A DNA stretch of 64,000 bases from Chitinophaga sp. (lineage in GTDB: Bacteria > Bacteroidota > Bacteroidia > Chitinophagales > Chitinophagaceae): the NCBI RefSeq assembly GCF_017745275.1, contig NZ_JAGHZS010000007.1:502751-566750 (forward strand), given 5' to 3'. Made by a program: the position numbers and the translations under genes. The notes below the pieces were generated by a model. It was not told the DNA's origin. It was given only the letters and a program-made list of their open reading frames with translations, and ran no database searches. Of the stretch, positions 55,314 to 63,597 are shown piece after piece. Position 1 is the stretch's first letter; each line of letters opens with the position of its first letter.

Positions 55314-55736
55314 ATGAGTAACACGCCGCTCGTTGTTGAACGTATATTGAATGCACCTGTTAAAGCAGTATGGGAAGCACTTACTGACAATGAAAAATTA
55401 AAACAATGGTATTTTCCATTGCCTGCTTTTGAGGCCAGAACCGGCTTTGAATTCAGCTTTACTGCCGGCAGCGATGAACAAAAATATGTGCATCTCTGCA
55501 AAGTGACTGCAGTAGAGCCATTGAAGAAGCTCAGCTATTCCTGGCGATACCAGGGCTATACCGGCAATTCAGAAGTGACCTGGGAGTTGTTTCCGGAAGG
55601 CAATAAAACAAGGCTGGTACTCACCCATACAGGGATACATACTTTTCCTGCCACGGCTGCCTTTGCAGAAAAAAATTTTTCAGATGGCTGGAATCATATC
55701 GTGGGGATTTCATTACCGGAATTTCTGGCGAAGTAG
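55314..55736 (+). CDS. SRPBCC (AHSA1-like) domain protein
   Basis: 140 residues of the START-like fold: VVERILNAPVKAVWEALTDN at the start, YSWRYQGYTGNSEVTWEL in the middle, and HTGIHTF with NHIVGISLPEFL at the end. The fold binds hydrophobic ligands. ArsR-SRPBCC pairs are widespread, with few known roles. Its stop codon is inside the left arm of hairpin E. Confidence 0.88.
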   Translation: MSNTPLVVERILNAPVKAVWEALTDNEKLKQWYFPLPAFEARTGFEFSFTAGSDEQKYVHLCKVTAVEPLKKLSYSWRYQGYTGNSEVTWELFPEGNKTRLVLTHTGIHTFPATAAFAEKNFSDGWNHIVGISLPEFLAK

Positions 55737-55831
55737 TCACGCAAAGCGGCAAAGCAGCAAAGAAAGAAAAAGCAAAGCATGACCTTTACTCCTTTATTTC
55801 TTTGCTCCTTTGCTTCTTTGCGTGATCACTC
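55732..55831. repeat. Hairpin element E at convergent gene ends
   Basis: The left arm (about 55732-55768) and right arm (about 55797-55831) pair. Both are made of GCAAAG units (GCAAAGCGGCAAAGCAGC). The stop codons of both convergent genes (55734-55736 plus, 55826-55828 minus) lie inside the arms. A bidirectional terminator is likely. Confidence 0.7.
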
Positions 55832-56494
55832 AGACACGGTTACCAGTAACGGCGATTCAAACATGCTCACCGGTGAAATGATTTTCTCATTTAAGGGAAT
55901 ATGATTTCCGTAAATAGCTTTCATCTGCTGTTTTACCGCAGTGTTGTTCAGATCAAATGTTTTCAGTGGCTGCAATGCGCCTATTTCCAACCCAGTGGCC
56001 GCTTTATATATTTTCCACACCAGCTCGGAGCAATATAACCGCTCATCCGACCAACCAAAATATGCATCGTAATCTTTCCCGTTAAACGGGCGGCCAGCAG
56101 CTTTCATTTTTGCCAATACTGCCGGCGTAATCACGGTGGTGGCGTTCTTCAGCCGTTTCACCACATAGTGCCCGTTCTTTCCGCGCGCTATCCATTCGCG
56201 TAACGGCGTATATCTTACCGGCTGCAATGCCTCATATACATACCATTGGTCATCATCCTGTTTAAAAATTATTCCGCAATGACTATATTTGGAATGTGTT
56301 GCCAGTTGAATAGCCGTACTAAAGTCAGACTCCGATATCTGAAAAATAATGTCGCCCTCCTGTACATCCGGAATGGCCGCCCACATTTTCTTCGTGAAAG
56401 TTTGATGATTCACCAATGCCCGCGTAGCCAGTAAACCGCTGGTTACTATCAGCAGTAGCACTACCGTAATAATTGTTTTTCTCAAAGTTAGCAT
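55826..56494 (-). CDS. YiiX/YebB-like NlpC/P60-fold cysteine hydrolase
   Basis: 222 residues with an N-terminal membrane or signal helix (about 7-24). The permuted papain-like fold shows His72 in YSHCGIIF, Glu88 in YVYEALQPV and the catalytic Cys155 in LYCSELVWKIY. Family members act as amidases or lipid/peptide hydrolases at the cell envelope. It is convergent with the SRPBCC gene. Confidence 0.87.
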   Translation of the reverse strand: MLTLRKTIITVVLLLIVTSGLLATRALVNHQTFTKKMWAAIPDVQEGDIIFQISESDFSTAIQLATHSKYSHCGIIFKQDDDQWYVYEALQPVRYTPLREWIARGKNGHYVVKRLKNATTVITPAVLAKMKAAGRPFNGKDYDAYFGWSDERLYCSELVWKIYKAATGLEIGALQPLKTFDLNNTAVKQQMKAIYGNHIPLNEKIISPVSMFESPLLVTVSE

Positions 56495-56542
56495 ACCCGA
56501 AAATTAAATAAATAATACCTATTATCAACAAGCTATAGAAAA

Positions 56543-57079
56543 ATGGACAACTTACTCATTGTACCTGCTATCACAGCGGAAGTAGAACTGTTGCAACAAC
56601 TTGCCAGGCAAACATTCCAGGAAAGTTTTGGGGCCGACAATACCCCGGAAAACATGAAACACTACCTGCAGGAAAATCTCAGCCTGGTCAAATTATCCGC
56701 TGAAATGAGCAACCCCGATTCTGAATTCTTCTTTGCCATGCTCAAAACCCAACCCGTTGGCTACATGAAGCTCAATTACAAAACAGCACAGTCTGAACTG
56801 TTTAACAGCCGGGCTGTAGAACTGGAACGCATATACGTTTTGAAGTCGCACCAGGGACGACAAATCGGGCAAATGCTATTCAGCCGGGCTGTAGAAGCAG
56901 CCAAAGAAGTAAAAGCTCCTTTCCTGTGGCTCGGCGTTTGGGAACATAACACCAAAGCCATTGGCTTCTACCAAAAAAATGGATTCGTGCAGTTTGATAC
57001 CCACCCCTTTATGCTGGGAAATGAAAAGCAAATAGATATCCTGATGCGGCTGGACTTACCTATACCTAAAGCACAATAA
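56543..57079 (+). CDS. GNAT-family N-acetyltransferase
   Basis: 178 residues: acetyl-CoA loop YVLKSHQGRQIGQMLFSRA, then LWLGVWEHNTKAIGFYQKNGF, a good GNAT match close to the spermine/spermidine or protein-acetyltransferase branch. Divergent from the YiiX gene. Substrate unknown. Confidence 0.9.
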   Translation: MDNLLIVPAITAEVELLQQLARQTFQESFGADNTPENMKHYLQENLSLVKLSAEMSNPDSEFFFAMLKTQPVGYMKLNYKTAQSELFNSRAVELERIYVLKSHQGRQIGQMLFSRAVEAAKEVKAPFLWLGVWEHNTKAIGFYQKNGFVQFDTHPFMLGNEKQIDILMRLDLPIPKAQ

Positions 57080-57129
57080 ACTTTTTTGATTACCTTGGCG
57101 CTCCCCCTTTCTCATTTTAAGCGTAGCCA

Positions 57130-58134
57130 ATGAATCACTTTCCGGTTTCCAGTTCCCAATTGTCGGCCCCGCACCTGGCGCTGTTCCTGCAATCGCAATA
57201 CAATGCAGCACCGGGTGTGGAATGCCACCTCATCAAATCAGGCATCAACGATACTTACGAGGTAAATACCAATCTTGGTAAGTTTGTTTTCCGTGTATAC
57301 AGTTTACATTGGAGAACGGAAGAAGAAATATCTGAAGAAATACGGCTGATCCAATTATTAAAAGACCATGACATGCCTGTTTCCTCAGCGGTTCAGGATA
57401 AACATGGCCGCTACCTGCAAACCCTTCATGCCCCTGAAGGCGACCGGTTCGGCGTCTTATTCACTTTTGCTGCCGGCGAAAAGCTGCCAATATATTCCCC
57501 CGATATTCATTTCAAAATTGGAACGGTGATGGCCCGCATGCATCAGCTCACCTATCAGCTTCCACTTAACAGGGTTACTTATACCGCCACCAATCTCCTG
57601 GAGGGATCGCTGCCGGCTATACAACGTTTCCTTGGCACCGATACGCCCGAAATGGCCTTCATGGCAGCAGCCGAACAATATCTGTTACAAACACTCCGGG
57701 ACGCAGATACCAGCGCTATCCGTAAAGGAGTAGTACACCTGGATATCTGGTTTGATAATATGAATATCAATGCCGATGGAGATATCACTATTTTTGATTT
57801 CGACTTCTGTGGCAATGGCTGGCAATGTATGGATATTGCCTACTACATTTTACAACAGCATAACGTATTCCGGGAAATGGACGAATGCACATTACAAACA
57901 AAAGCATTTCTCGAAGGTTATAACTCCGTTACGCCCATTTCAGCTGAAGAGCAGCGCTTATTACCCGTTCTGGGCGTGGCGTTATACTTCTTTTATCTGC
58001 GTATACAATGCGACCGTTATGATAACTGGTCCAACGTATTCTTAAATGAACCCTATCTCAAAAGATTTATTAAACTCCTGGTGAAACGATACTATGACCT
58101 GTACCTGCCACTATCAACGGTAAATCCAGAGTAA
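57130..58134 (+). CDS. Phosphotransferase of the APH / choline-kinase fold
   Basis: 334 residues. The nucleotide-binding lobe (YEVNTNLGKFVFRVYS with Lys/Arg) is followed by the catalytic loop VVHLDIWFDNMNI (HxDxxxxN) and the metal loop ITIFDFDFCG. The fold includes aminoglycoside and homoserine kinases; no resistance role can be claimed. Its last 21 bases overlap the end of the convergent L,D-transpeptidase gene. Confidence 0.87.
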   Translation: MNHFPVSSSQLSAPHLALFLQSQYNAAPGVECHLIKSGINDTYEVNTNLGKFVFRVYSLHWRTEEEISEEIRLIQLLKDHDMPVSSAVQDKHGRYLQTLHAPEGDRFGVLFTFAAGEKLPIYSPDIHFKIGTVMARMHQLTYQLPLNRVTYTATNLLEGSLPAIQRFLGTDTPEMAFMAAAEQYLLQTLRDADTSAIRKGVVHLDIWFDNMNINADGDITIFDFDFCGNGWQCMDIAYYILQQHNVFREMDECTLQTKAFLEGYNSVTPISAEEQRLLPVLGVALYFFYLRIQCDRYDNWSNVFLNEPYLKRFIKLLVKRYYDLYLPLSTVNPE

Positions 58135-58737
58135 TATGGGATGCGAAGCCTGATCAATGTAAGGCTCCAGGGTAGCGAAGTAAGCGGGATTCAACATCGG
58201 GCAACCATCGCTGCGTACAATGCCCTCCAATTGCGCCACAGATGGCACCGAGGGATAACTATGCAACACCACGAAGCGGTTAAATGCATTGCTGTTGCTA
58301 CTATCCAGTCCGTACAGTTTATAGGCCGTGCCAAAGCGGCCACTATACTTACCGCCTATACGATATTTACCCAATGAGGAGCAATGACTGCCTTCCACAT
58401 TGGAAAACACTACTTTTTCCGCGCGTACATCCGGTCCTTGTCCATGCGACACCAGCCCGGTGCTGATTATTTTGTGCTGCTGTAAATCATAGCAAACAAA
58501 TCTCCGGCCACCGGAGAACACCTTAAAATCGGCCAGGAATGCGTAATGAGTATTGTAGCCATGCGCGGCCGCATATTGTTTCAACTGGTCAGCTTTGCGA
58601 CGCAGTACTACAGGATCCGGTACCATCACCGGTTTTTCAGCTATATGCGATACGGTGGCTGTCTTCTTTTTTTCTTTGCAGGCCAATAAACAGCCGCCCA
58701 AAAAAAGCAGGACCCACGCAACTTTTTCAAACCTCAT
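58114..58737 (-). CDS. Murein L,D-transpeptidase catalytic-domain lipoprotein
   Basis: 207 residues with lipobox-like LLAC (Cys20). The YkuD_2-type domain has VLHSYPSVP (His159) and RSDGCPML (Ser176, Cys179), the expected catalytic set, and GKYRIGGKYSG before them. It should form or edit 3-3 peptide crosslinks, or anchor proteins, in the peptidoglycan. Confidence 0.88.
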   Translation of the reverse strand: MRFEKVAWVLLFLGGCLLACKEKKKTATVSHIAEKPVMVPDPVVLRRKADQLKQYAAAHGYNTHYAFLADFKVFSGGRRFVCYDLQQHKIISTGLVSHGQGPDVRAEKVVFSNVEGSHCSSLGKYRIGGKYSGRFGTAYKLYGLDSSNSNAFNRFVVLHSYPSVPSVAQLEGIVRSDGCPMLNPAYFATLEPYIDQASHPILLWIYR

Positions 58738-58786
58738 ATCTGACAGATGCAGGCAGGCAAATATTCCACAGGGAAATGTAAAAAAA

Positions 58787-59149
58787 CTATTCCCAGATAT
58801 CTTTCACATGAATGAGAATCGAGTAACGTCCGGTGGGCGGGTAATGTCCAATGTTCAACAGGTTTTCATCAAAGGGTTGCGGCAGCTTGTCCGCGTATTG
58901 GGTATACAATTCCTGTACTACTGCAATGGCTTCCGCTTTACTTTCCACCACCCATGATTTGGCTGTTTTATGATTATCAAACAGTTGATCGAAGGCTTTC
59001 CTGCTGGCAGCAGTTTGCTCAAAAGGCACCACCTTCAGCGTCCACACCTCTCCTATTTTTTCCGGCTGTGCAGGGGTATCCAGGCTGATTTTAAACCTTT
59101 CCAAACCCGCGGGATCCAGGGAACGCATGATATCCATTGCAACTGACAT
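58787..59149 (-). CDS. Protein of unknown function
   Basis: 120 residues, soluble, no signal. Mixed helix and strand (VWTLKVVPFEQTAASRKAF, then YSILIHVKDIWE at the end). I do not recognise it. Transcribed towards the L,D-transpeptidase gene on the same strand with a 49-base gap. Confidence 0.6.
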   Translation of the reverse strand: MSVAMDIMRSLDPAGLERFKISLDTPAQPEKIGEVWTLKVVPFEQTAASRKAFDQLFDNHKTAKSWVVESKAEAIAVVQELYTQYADKLPQPFDENLLNIGHYPPTGRYSILIHVKDIWE

Positions 59150-59203
59150 ACTTTTCTTTTTAGTTTCAGACGCAATATTACAACTTCCCGCAAACTTACG
59201 CGG

Positions 59204-60094
59204 CTATTCCCCTCCTTTTACCTTCATTTTCAGTGTATAAATGCCGGTGCCGGCAGTGATGAACAGGATGTTATTGTCTTTTCCTCCGAAACAGGCGTTG
59301 GCCGTCCAGCTTTCCGGAACAGGGATATGCCCGATCTGCTGCCCGTTTTTATTGATCACTGTAATACCATTACCGCAGAGATACAGGTTACCCTCGCTAT
59401 CCAGTGCCAGTCCATCTGTGGTGGCACTGGCCATCAGCTGCCGGCCGGACAAGGTCCCATCCTTATTCACGTGATACCGATAAACTTTACCACCGTTGAT
59501 ATCGGCTACATATACCTGTTTACCATCGCGTGTGCCGATGATACCATTGGGTTTTACGAAATCAGCGGCGGCAATGACAGGCACTTTTGTACCAGGCGCC
59601 AGGTAATACACCCTTTCTTCTTTGATATCCGGTTGTTTACGCTCCCAGTAGTCACGCTGATAATAAGGGTCTGTAAAATAAATGCCGCCATTGGGTGCAA
59701 CCCAAACATCATTAGGCCCATTCAGCCGGTGTCCCCCGAAATTATTTACCAGTATTTTTATTTTCCCTTTGGGAGAGATGGATAACAATTGGTCGTGCTC
59801 ATCTGCGCAGGCAATGATATTGCCTTTGGCATCCATATACAAGCCATTGGAGCGGCCTGATTTCTCCAGGAAAACAGACAGCTGACCTGCTGTATTATAC
59901 TTCCAGATCTTATCATTGGGCTGATCTGTAAAATAAACGTTTCCCTCTTTATCGGCGGCCGGGCCTTCTGTAAAGGCAAATTGCCTGGATACCAATGTAG
60001 GTTGTGCATGGTCTGCAACAGTAGCCGGTATTGAATCCTGGGCAAAAACCTGCATACCTAACAGGCAGGCGAATAACGTGGAATAATATCGCAT
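59204..60094 (-). CDS. SMP-30/gluconolactonase-family secreted protein
   Basis: About 296 residues from the ATG at 60094 (MRYYSTLFACLLGMQVFAQ, a signal peptide); an in-frame start at 60193 adds a leader. The six-blade propeller has FTEGPAADKEGNVYFTDQPN, RSNGLYMDAKGNIIACAD, LNGPNDVWVAPNGGIYFTDP and TDGLALDSEGNLY, the metal site of sugar lactonases. It probably opens a sugar lactone in the periplasm. Confidence 0.9.
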   Translation of the reverse strand: MRYYSTLFACLLGMQVFAQDSIPATVADHAQPTLVSRQFAFTEGPAADKEGNVYFTDQPNDKIWKYNTAGQLSVFLEKSGRSNGLYMDAKGNIIACADEHDQLLSISPKGKIKILVNNFGGHRLNGPNDVWVAPNGGIYFTDPYYQRDYWERKQPDIKEERVYYLAPGTKVPVIAAADFVKPNGIIGTRDGKQVYVADINGGKVYRYHVNKDGTLSGRQLMASATTDGLALDSEGNLYLCGNGITVINKNGQQIGHIPVPESWTANACFGGKDNNILFITAGTGIYTLKMKVKGGE

Positions 60095-60212
60095 AGCGCT
60101 CTTTCTATTTCCATAAGTATACGCATTATGTGGGAGAATTTTTTCTAAAAAAATGAAGGTATCATGCAACAGCAAGTGCAGTGGCAGTTTCACGGGATTT
60201 CTATCAACGAAG

Positions 60213-60238
60213 AAAAGTTGCCATTAAGGCAACTTTTT
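60213..60238 (-). terminator. Hairpin terminator of the YceI gene
   Basis: A 10-bp perfect stem (60213-60222 with 60228-60237) with an A run on one side and a T run on the other works on both strands. It is 32 bases downstream of the YceI stop. Confidence 0.78.
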
Positions 60239-60269
60239 TCTTTTGGGACTCCGGTAAAAATGTTGAGGG

Positions 60270-60878
60270 TTATTTTTCCAAAGGCTTACCATAAATTTTT
60301 AAAGTAATGTTCACCTCCGGAAGAATGTACAGCGGGGCGGCAGGATCATTAAAGCTGTTCATACCCCATTGCAGCCGGTTTAGCTTGAACGCCCCCTGCA
60401 CCGATATCTGATTTCCCTGTTTTAAAATAGTAGCAGGAAAACTAATGCCGTGCGTTTGCCCGATCATCGTAAAATCACCCGTTACTTTTGCATTGGCGGA
60501 TGACATTGTCTCTTTTAGGTCTTCCACTTTGGTGATGCGAAAAACCGCATCCGGATGGATGGCCAGGTTAAAGAAGTCGGGGCTTTTCAAGTGATCCAAC
60601 AATTGCTTTTGTGTAGCCGGATCGGCTACATCAAAGTTGGTAATGCTCGCAATAGGAATTGAAAAAGAGCCAGCCGTTACTTTGCCGCTGTCATTGGTAT
60701 TAAAAGTACCAGATACTCTGAATGCGCCGGTGTGGAAATGATCCGGGGCACTACCTTTCCATTCTACGGCAGACTGACCTTCGTCTACTTTGAAATTTGT
60801 TGGGGCTGTTGTTTTACTTTTAGAACAGGCGGCTAACAACAACAATGCAAAACTCCAGTGATAAAACTTCATTTTCAT
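60270..60878 (-). CDS. YceI-family lipoprotein
   Basis: About 203 residues, lipobox LLLAAC. The YceI beta-barrel pattern is clear: FKVDEGQSAVEWKGSAPDH, HTGAFRVSGTF, KVTGDFTMIGQTHGISFPAT and FKLNRLQWGMNSF. YceI proteins bind isoprenoid-like lipids in the periplasm and are linked to stress. A start two codons later (60872) is equally possible. Confidence 0.92.
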   Translation of the reverse strand: MKMKFYHWSFALLLLAACSKSKTTAPTNFKVDEGQSAVEWKGSAPDHFHTGAFRVSGTFNTNDSGKVTAGSFSIPIASITNFDVADPATQKQLLDHLKSPDFFNLAIHPDAVFRITKVEDLKETMSSANAKVTGDFTMIGQTHGISFPATILKQGNQISVQGAFKLNRLQWGMNSFNDPAAPLYILPEVNITLKIYGKPLEK

Positions 60879-61131
60879 TTTACTTCTCGTATTTTGGGTG
60901 TAATAAAAATACAAGATTGAGTATATTTTTACAGCTATTCAAACACCATCGACGGACAACAGCTTTTGCTGCCGGACGCACTTTTCTATCTACCCGGTAA
61001 CAAAATATTCCTTCGTCATCCGATAACGGTTGTTGGTCGATACTATCTGTCATCTGTCGCCAGGCATTTCCACATACGATGAAATAAAAGGATCATTGCA
61101 TTTTATTTCAAATCCCCAAACCCACTGTAGC

Positions 61132-61956
61132 ATGAAAAAATGTATTTTTTTATTGGCATTGGCTGCCTGCCTGATGCTGACCATTTTTCAATCCTGTAAA
61201 AAGCGGGAGACGGATACACACGGTCCCGGCAAGCCTACGCCACCGTATGAATTAGTACGCGCCATACATTGGGATAATGGCGCTGAAGAATCCATGATAT
61301 ATAATACGGATAGTTCGCTTAAACAAATCGATGCCCGCTTCCGAACTACGATGAGTAATACCATTTTTGAATGGGAGGATGGAAAAATTAAAAAGGTATA
61401 TCAAAACTATTCCCTTTACAAAGACACCTACTATTATGAAAACGGGAGGATCAGCTACTACACCATCGGCAGTGATCTTGTCCCATCTTCCACCTACAAA
61501 ATGGTGTTTAGTTATAAAAGTAATGGCTTGCCGGACAAGCAACAATACTATACGATCAACGAAGCCGGCACAAAACTGAACACCGAAACAACATATGAAT
61601 ACAATGCTGCGGGCGAGCTGTTCCAGGCGGTCACCACCACCGGTAATTCCATCTTCACACACACCGTTGATCAATACACAGATTCGGTCAACTTCAATCC
61701 GTTGTTCTTTATACAGGTCGGTTTATTTGAAAACTATGCCATCTTTAATTTGCCTGTCATGAGCACAATGAAAAAATACCCGGCAAAAATTGTGCGGACG
61801 GTAAAGACCGGGAATGCTGCCCCGCAAATCGATAAAATAAGTGAAAACACCTGTGAGATCAGCAACAAACGGATCAATAAAATAACTTTAAAAACCAGCA
61901 TCCTGGGGACTACCCCATCCAGTAACACGGTGACAGGTGTGTTTGAGTATCATTAA
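61132..61956 (+). CDS. Lipoprotein of unknown function (YD-like repeats)
   Basis: About 274 residues with lipobox IFQSC. Several short repeats of the form YxY-x-NGRI/xYxYNAAGEL (YYYENGRISYY, YEYNAAGELFQ) suggest beta-hairpins as in DUF4595-like or YD-repeat proteins. The ATG at 61132 is chosen because it begins the signal (MKKCIFLLALAACLML). Role unknown. Confidence 0.7.
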   Translation: MKKCIFLLALAACLMLTIFQSCKKRETDTHGPGKPTPPYELVRAIHWDNGAEESMIYNTDSSLKQIDARFRTTMSNTIFEWEDGKIKKVYQNYSLYKDTYYYENGRISYYTIGSDLVPSSTYKMVFSYKSNGLPDKQQYYTINEAGTKLNTETTYEYNAAGELFQAVTTTGNSIFTHTVDQYTDSVNFNPLFFIQVGLFENYAIFNLPVMSTMKKYPAKIVRTVKTGNAAPQIDKISENTCEISNKRINKITLKTSILGTTPSSNTVTGVFEYH

Positions 61957-62059
61957 AGTTTAATTCCATGTCCTCAGTGTTGGCCGATGGTGACGACCCG
62001 GTTCTACTCTTAAATAAGCGGTTAAAGGATGGTGGCTATTCGAAAATCACCACTAAAAA

Positions 62060-62082
62060 GGCCGTCTCCGGAAAGAGACGGC
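62060..62082 (-). terminator. Strong hairpin, T run on the minus strand
   Basis: A 9-bp GC-rich stem (GGCCGTCTC with GAGACGGCC) followed on the minus strand by TTTTTA. It would end minus-strand transcripts, yet the nearest minus-strand gene ends almost 600 bases away. Confidence 0.6.
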
Positions 62083-62194
62083 CCTGCAAAGTGTTGGCGC
62101 GTTTTTTCAACAAAAACACCGCCTGATTACTGCCTATGAAAATAACCAGCCTTCAGATGTATAGGGATATATTAATAGAATAGATTGACGTTAA

Positions 62195-62305
62195 TCGACA
62201 GATAGATGTTTGGTTGACGAGAATGGTAAGGCGGCAGACAACAGCACCGTACAGGTGCCGGTTAAAAAAGTGGACAGTGTAATAGTCATGGGTGGCAAAG
62301 GCTAA
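62195..62305 (+). pseudogene. Possible 3' remnant of a lost gene
   Basis: An open stretch of about 36 codons with no start codon ends NSTVQVPVKKVDSVIVMGGKG-like and a TAA; the string is shown only in part. The composition is protein-like (alternating hydrophobic strand, no low-complexity bias). Upstream sequence in the same frame is closed by a stop. It could be the tail of a deleted gene, or chance. Confidence 0.25.
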
Positions 62306-62652
62306 ATAATACGCATTGAACATCCGGCTGCAATGTATTGCAGTACGGCTGGCTGGTAAGTAAATTATTTGGGGCAAACAACAGTGGATGAGCTACCCGA
62401 TTTTAGAATGGCGTTCTATACAGGTGTACTTTGATTCGTTAACAGTTTCCACGCCATTCAAAGGCGTGGCAGAAGGTAGGCACAGGTTCACTTCATTTCT
62501 TTTAAATGATTAATCCGTTGCATAGTTTCCTTACAAACATAGCCGCTGTTTATAAGAAGCTTCCTTCATGGAGAAAGGTCGTGTACTGATTACGAAGGCA
62601 AAGTTATCCTGTCAAACGACTTTGTCATAGTACAAAAACGACATATTTCTAT

Positions 62653-63480
62653 TTACTTCATGATGGTATGCAAACGTATCGTGTTCTGTAATTCTTCTTC
62701 GTCAATAAAGGAGGGCGTGATACCAGCAAATTTCTTAAAGTCCCTGATAAAGTGCATCTGATCGTAATAGCCGCTGTGGTAGGCTATTTCGGTCCATGTT
62801 TTATCAGGAAACATTTCCTTCAACTTGTAGGCTTTGCAGAAGCGGATCAGGCGGGCGTATTGTTTTGGTGGCATGCCGAGGCGTTCGGTACATTTTCTTT
62901 CAAACTGCCGCAGGCTTAAACAGGCCAGGGAGGCCAGCTCTTCTATGGTAACATTACCGGAGGTACTCACCAGGGCGGCTATAGCCTGGTCCACGGGTAA
63001 TAAAGGTTTCAGGTCATCAATTTTTTTTAGCAGATAAAATTCAATGATACTTATCATGTGATCCCAATCGTCTGCCTCTTTCAATCGTTCTGTGATTTCA
63101 TTGATCTCATTTCCCAGCAGGAGATTGGTATCCAGGTCCTGCTCATAGATTTCGGACAGGGGCAGCTTCAGCAGCCGGTGTAATCCTCCCGGCTGGAAGG
63201 CTACACACAGCGCCAGGTGCTTACTTCCCATATCAAGGGTAACCGCCTGGTCCTGCGGCCCAATAGTTACGCAGGTGGCCTTGGTAACAAACCCCTCGTT
63301 GCCGGGCTTGAGTACTTTAATCGGATCTTCCAGGTAGAAAATGATATAACGTTGATAGGCCGGCACAAACCGGTAGATATTAGTGAGTCCCTGGGTCTGG
63401 GAGAAATCCACTGCGTAAATGCTGATACAGTGCACAAGGTCCTGCAAGGCCGGATGCGGCTTATAAACTTTCGATTTCAT
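62653..63480 (-). CDS. AraC-family transcriptional regulator
   Basis: 275 residues. The N-terminal part (YKPHPALQDLVHCISIYAVD, FQPGGLHRLL) is the DUF6597-like sensor of this branch. The C-terminal HTH_18 domain has VTIEELASLACLSLRQFERK, RLGMPPKQYARLIRF and TEIAYHSGYYDQMHFIRDF. Divergent from the epimerase gene, which it may control. Confidence 0.9.
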   Translation of the reverse strand: MKSKVYKPHPALQDLVHCISIYAVDFSQTQGLTNIYRFVPAYQRYIIFYLEDPIKVLKPGNEGFVTKATCVTIGPQDQAVTLDMGSKHLALCVAFQPGGLHRLLKLPLSEIYEQDLDTNLLLGNEINEITERLKEADDWDHMISIIEFYLLKKIDDLKPLLPVDQAIAALVSTSGNVTIEELASLACLSLRQFERKCTERLGMPPKQYARLIRFCKAYKLKEMFPDKTWTEIAYHSGYYDQMHFIRDFKKFAGITPSFIDEEELQNTIRLHTIMK

Positions 63481-63523
63481 TGAATATGTTCGGCTATAGG
63501 TGCTCAGTACGCCCCTTAAAAAA

Positions 63524-63531
63524 CAAATATA
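63524..63531 (-). promoter_or_regulatory. -7 element of the AraC gene
   Basis: On the minus strand TATATTTG is an exact TAnnTTTG match 43 bases before the start. A TTG sits 16 bases further upstream (63548-63550), slightly closer than the usual spacing. Confidence 0.5.
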
Positions 63532-63597
63532 TATAAAAAGACAGCCAATGCTACTGATTTGCCTTATCTTTTGCGGCCAAAACCCTTTTTAAAATAA

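Larger units (their letters stand above)
61957..62652. other. Gene-poor region with hairpins and a possible gene remnant
   Basis: About 700 bases without a supported gene. It holds the hairpin at 62060-62082, a possible coding remnant near 62195-62305 and a small perfect hairpin (ccacgcc/ggcgtgg, about 62450-62470). The rest shows nothing recognisable. Confidence 0.5.

Noticed and set aside
57130..58134. Antibiotic-resistance aminoglycoside phosphotransferase
   Set aside because: Only the general kinase fold is supported; the fold includes many metabolic kinases.
62153..62377. 74-codon minus-strand open frame in the gene-poor region
   Set aside because: No ribosome site or family features, and its composition is unlike the neighbouring proteins.
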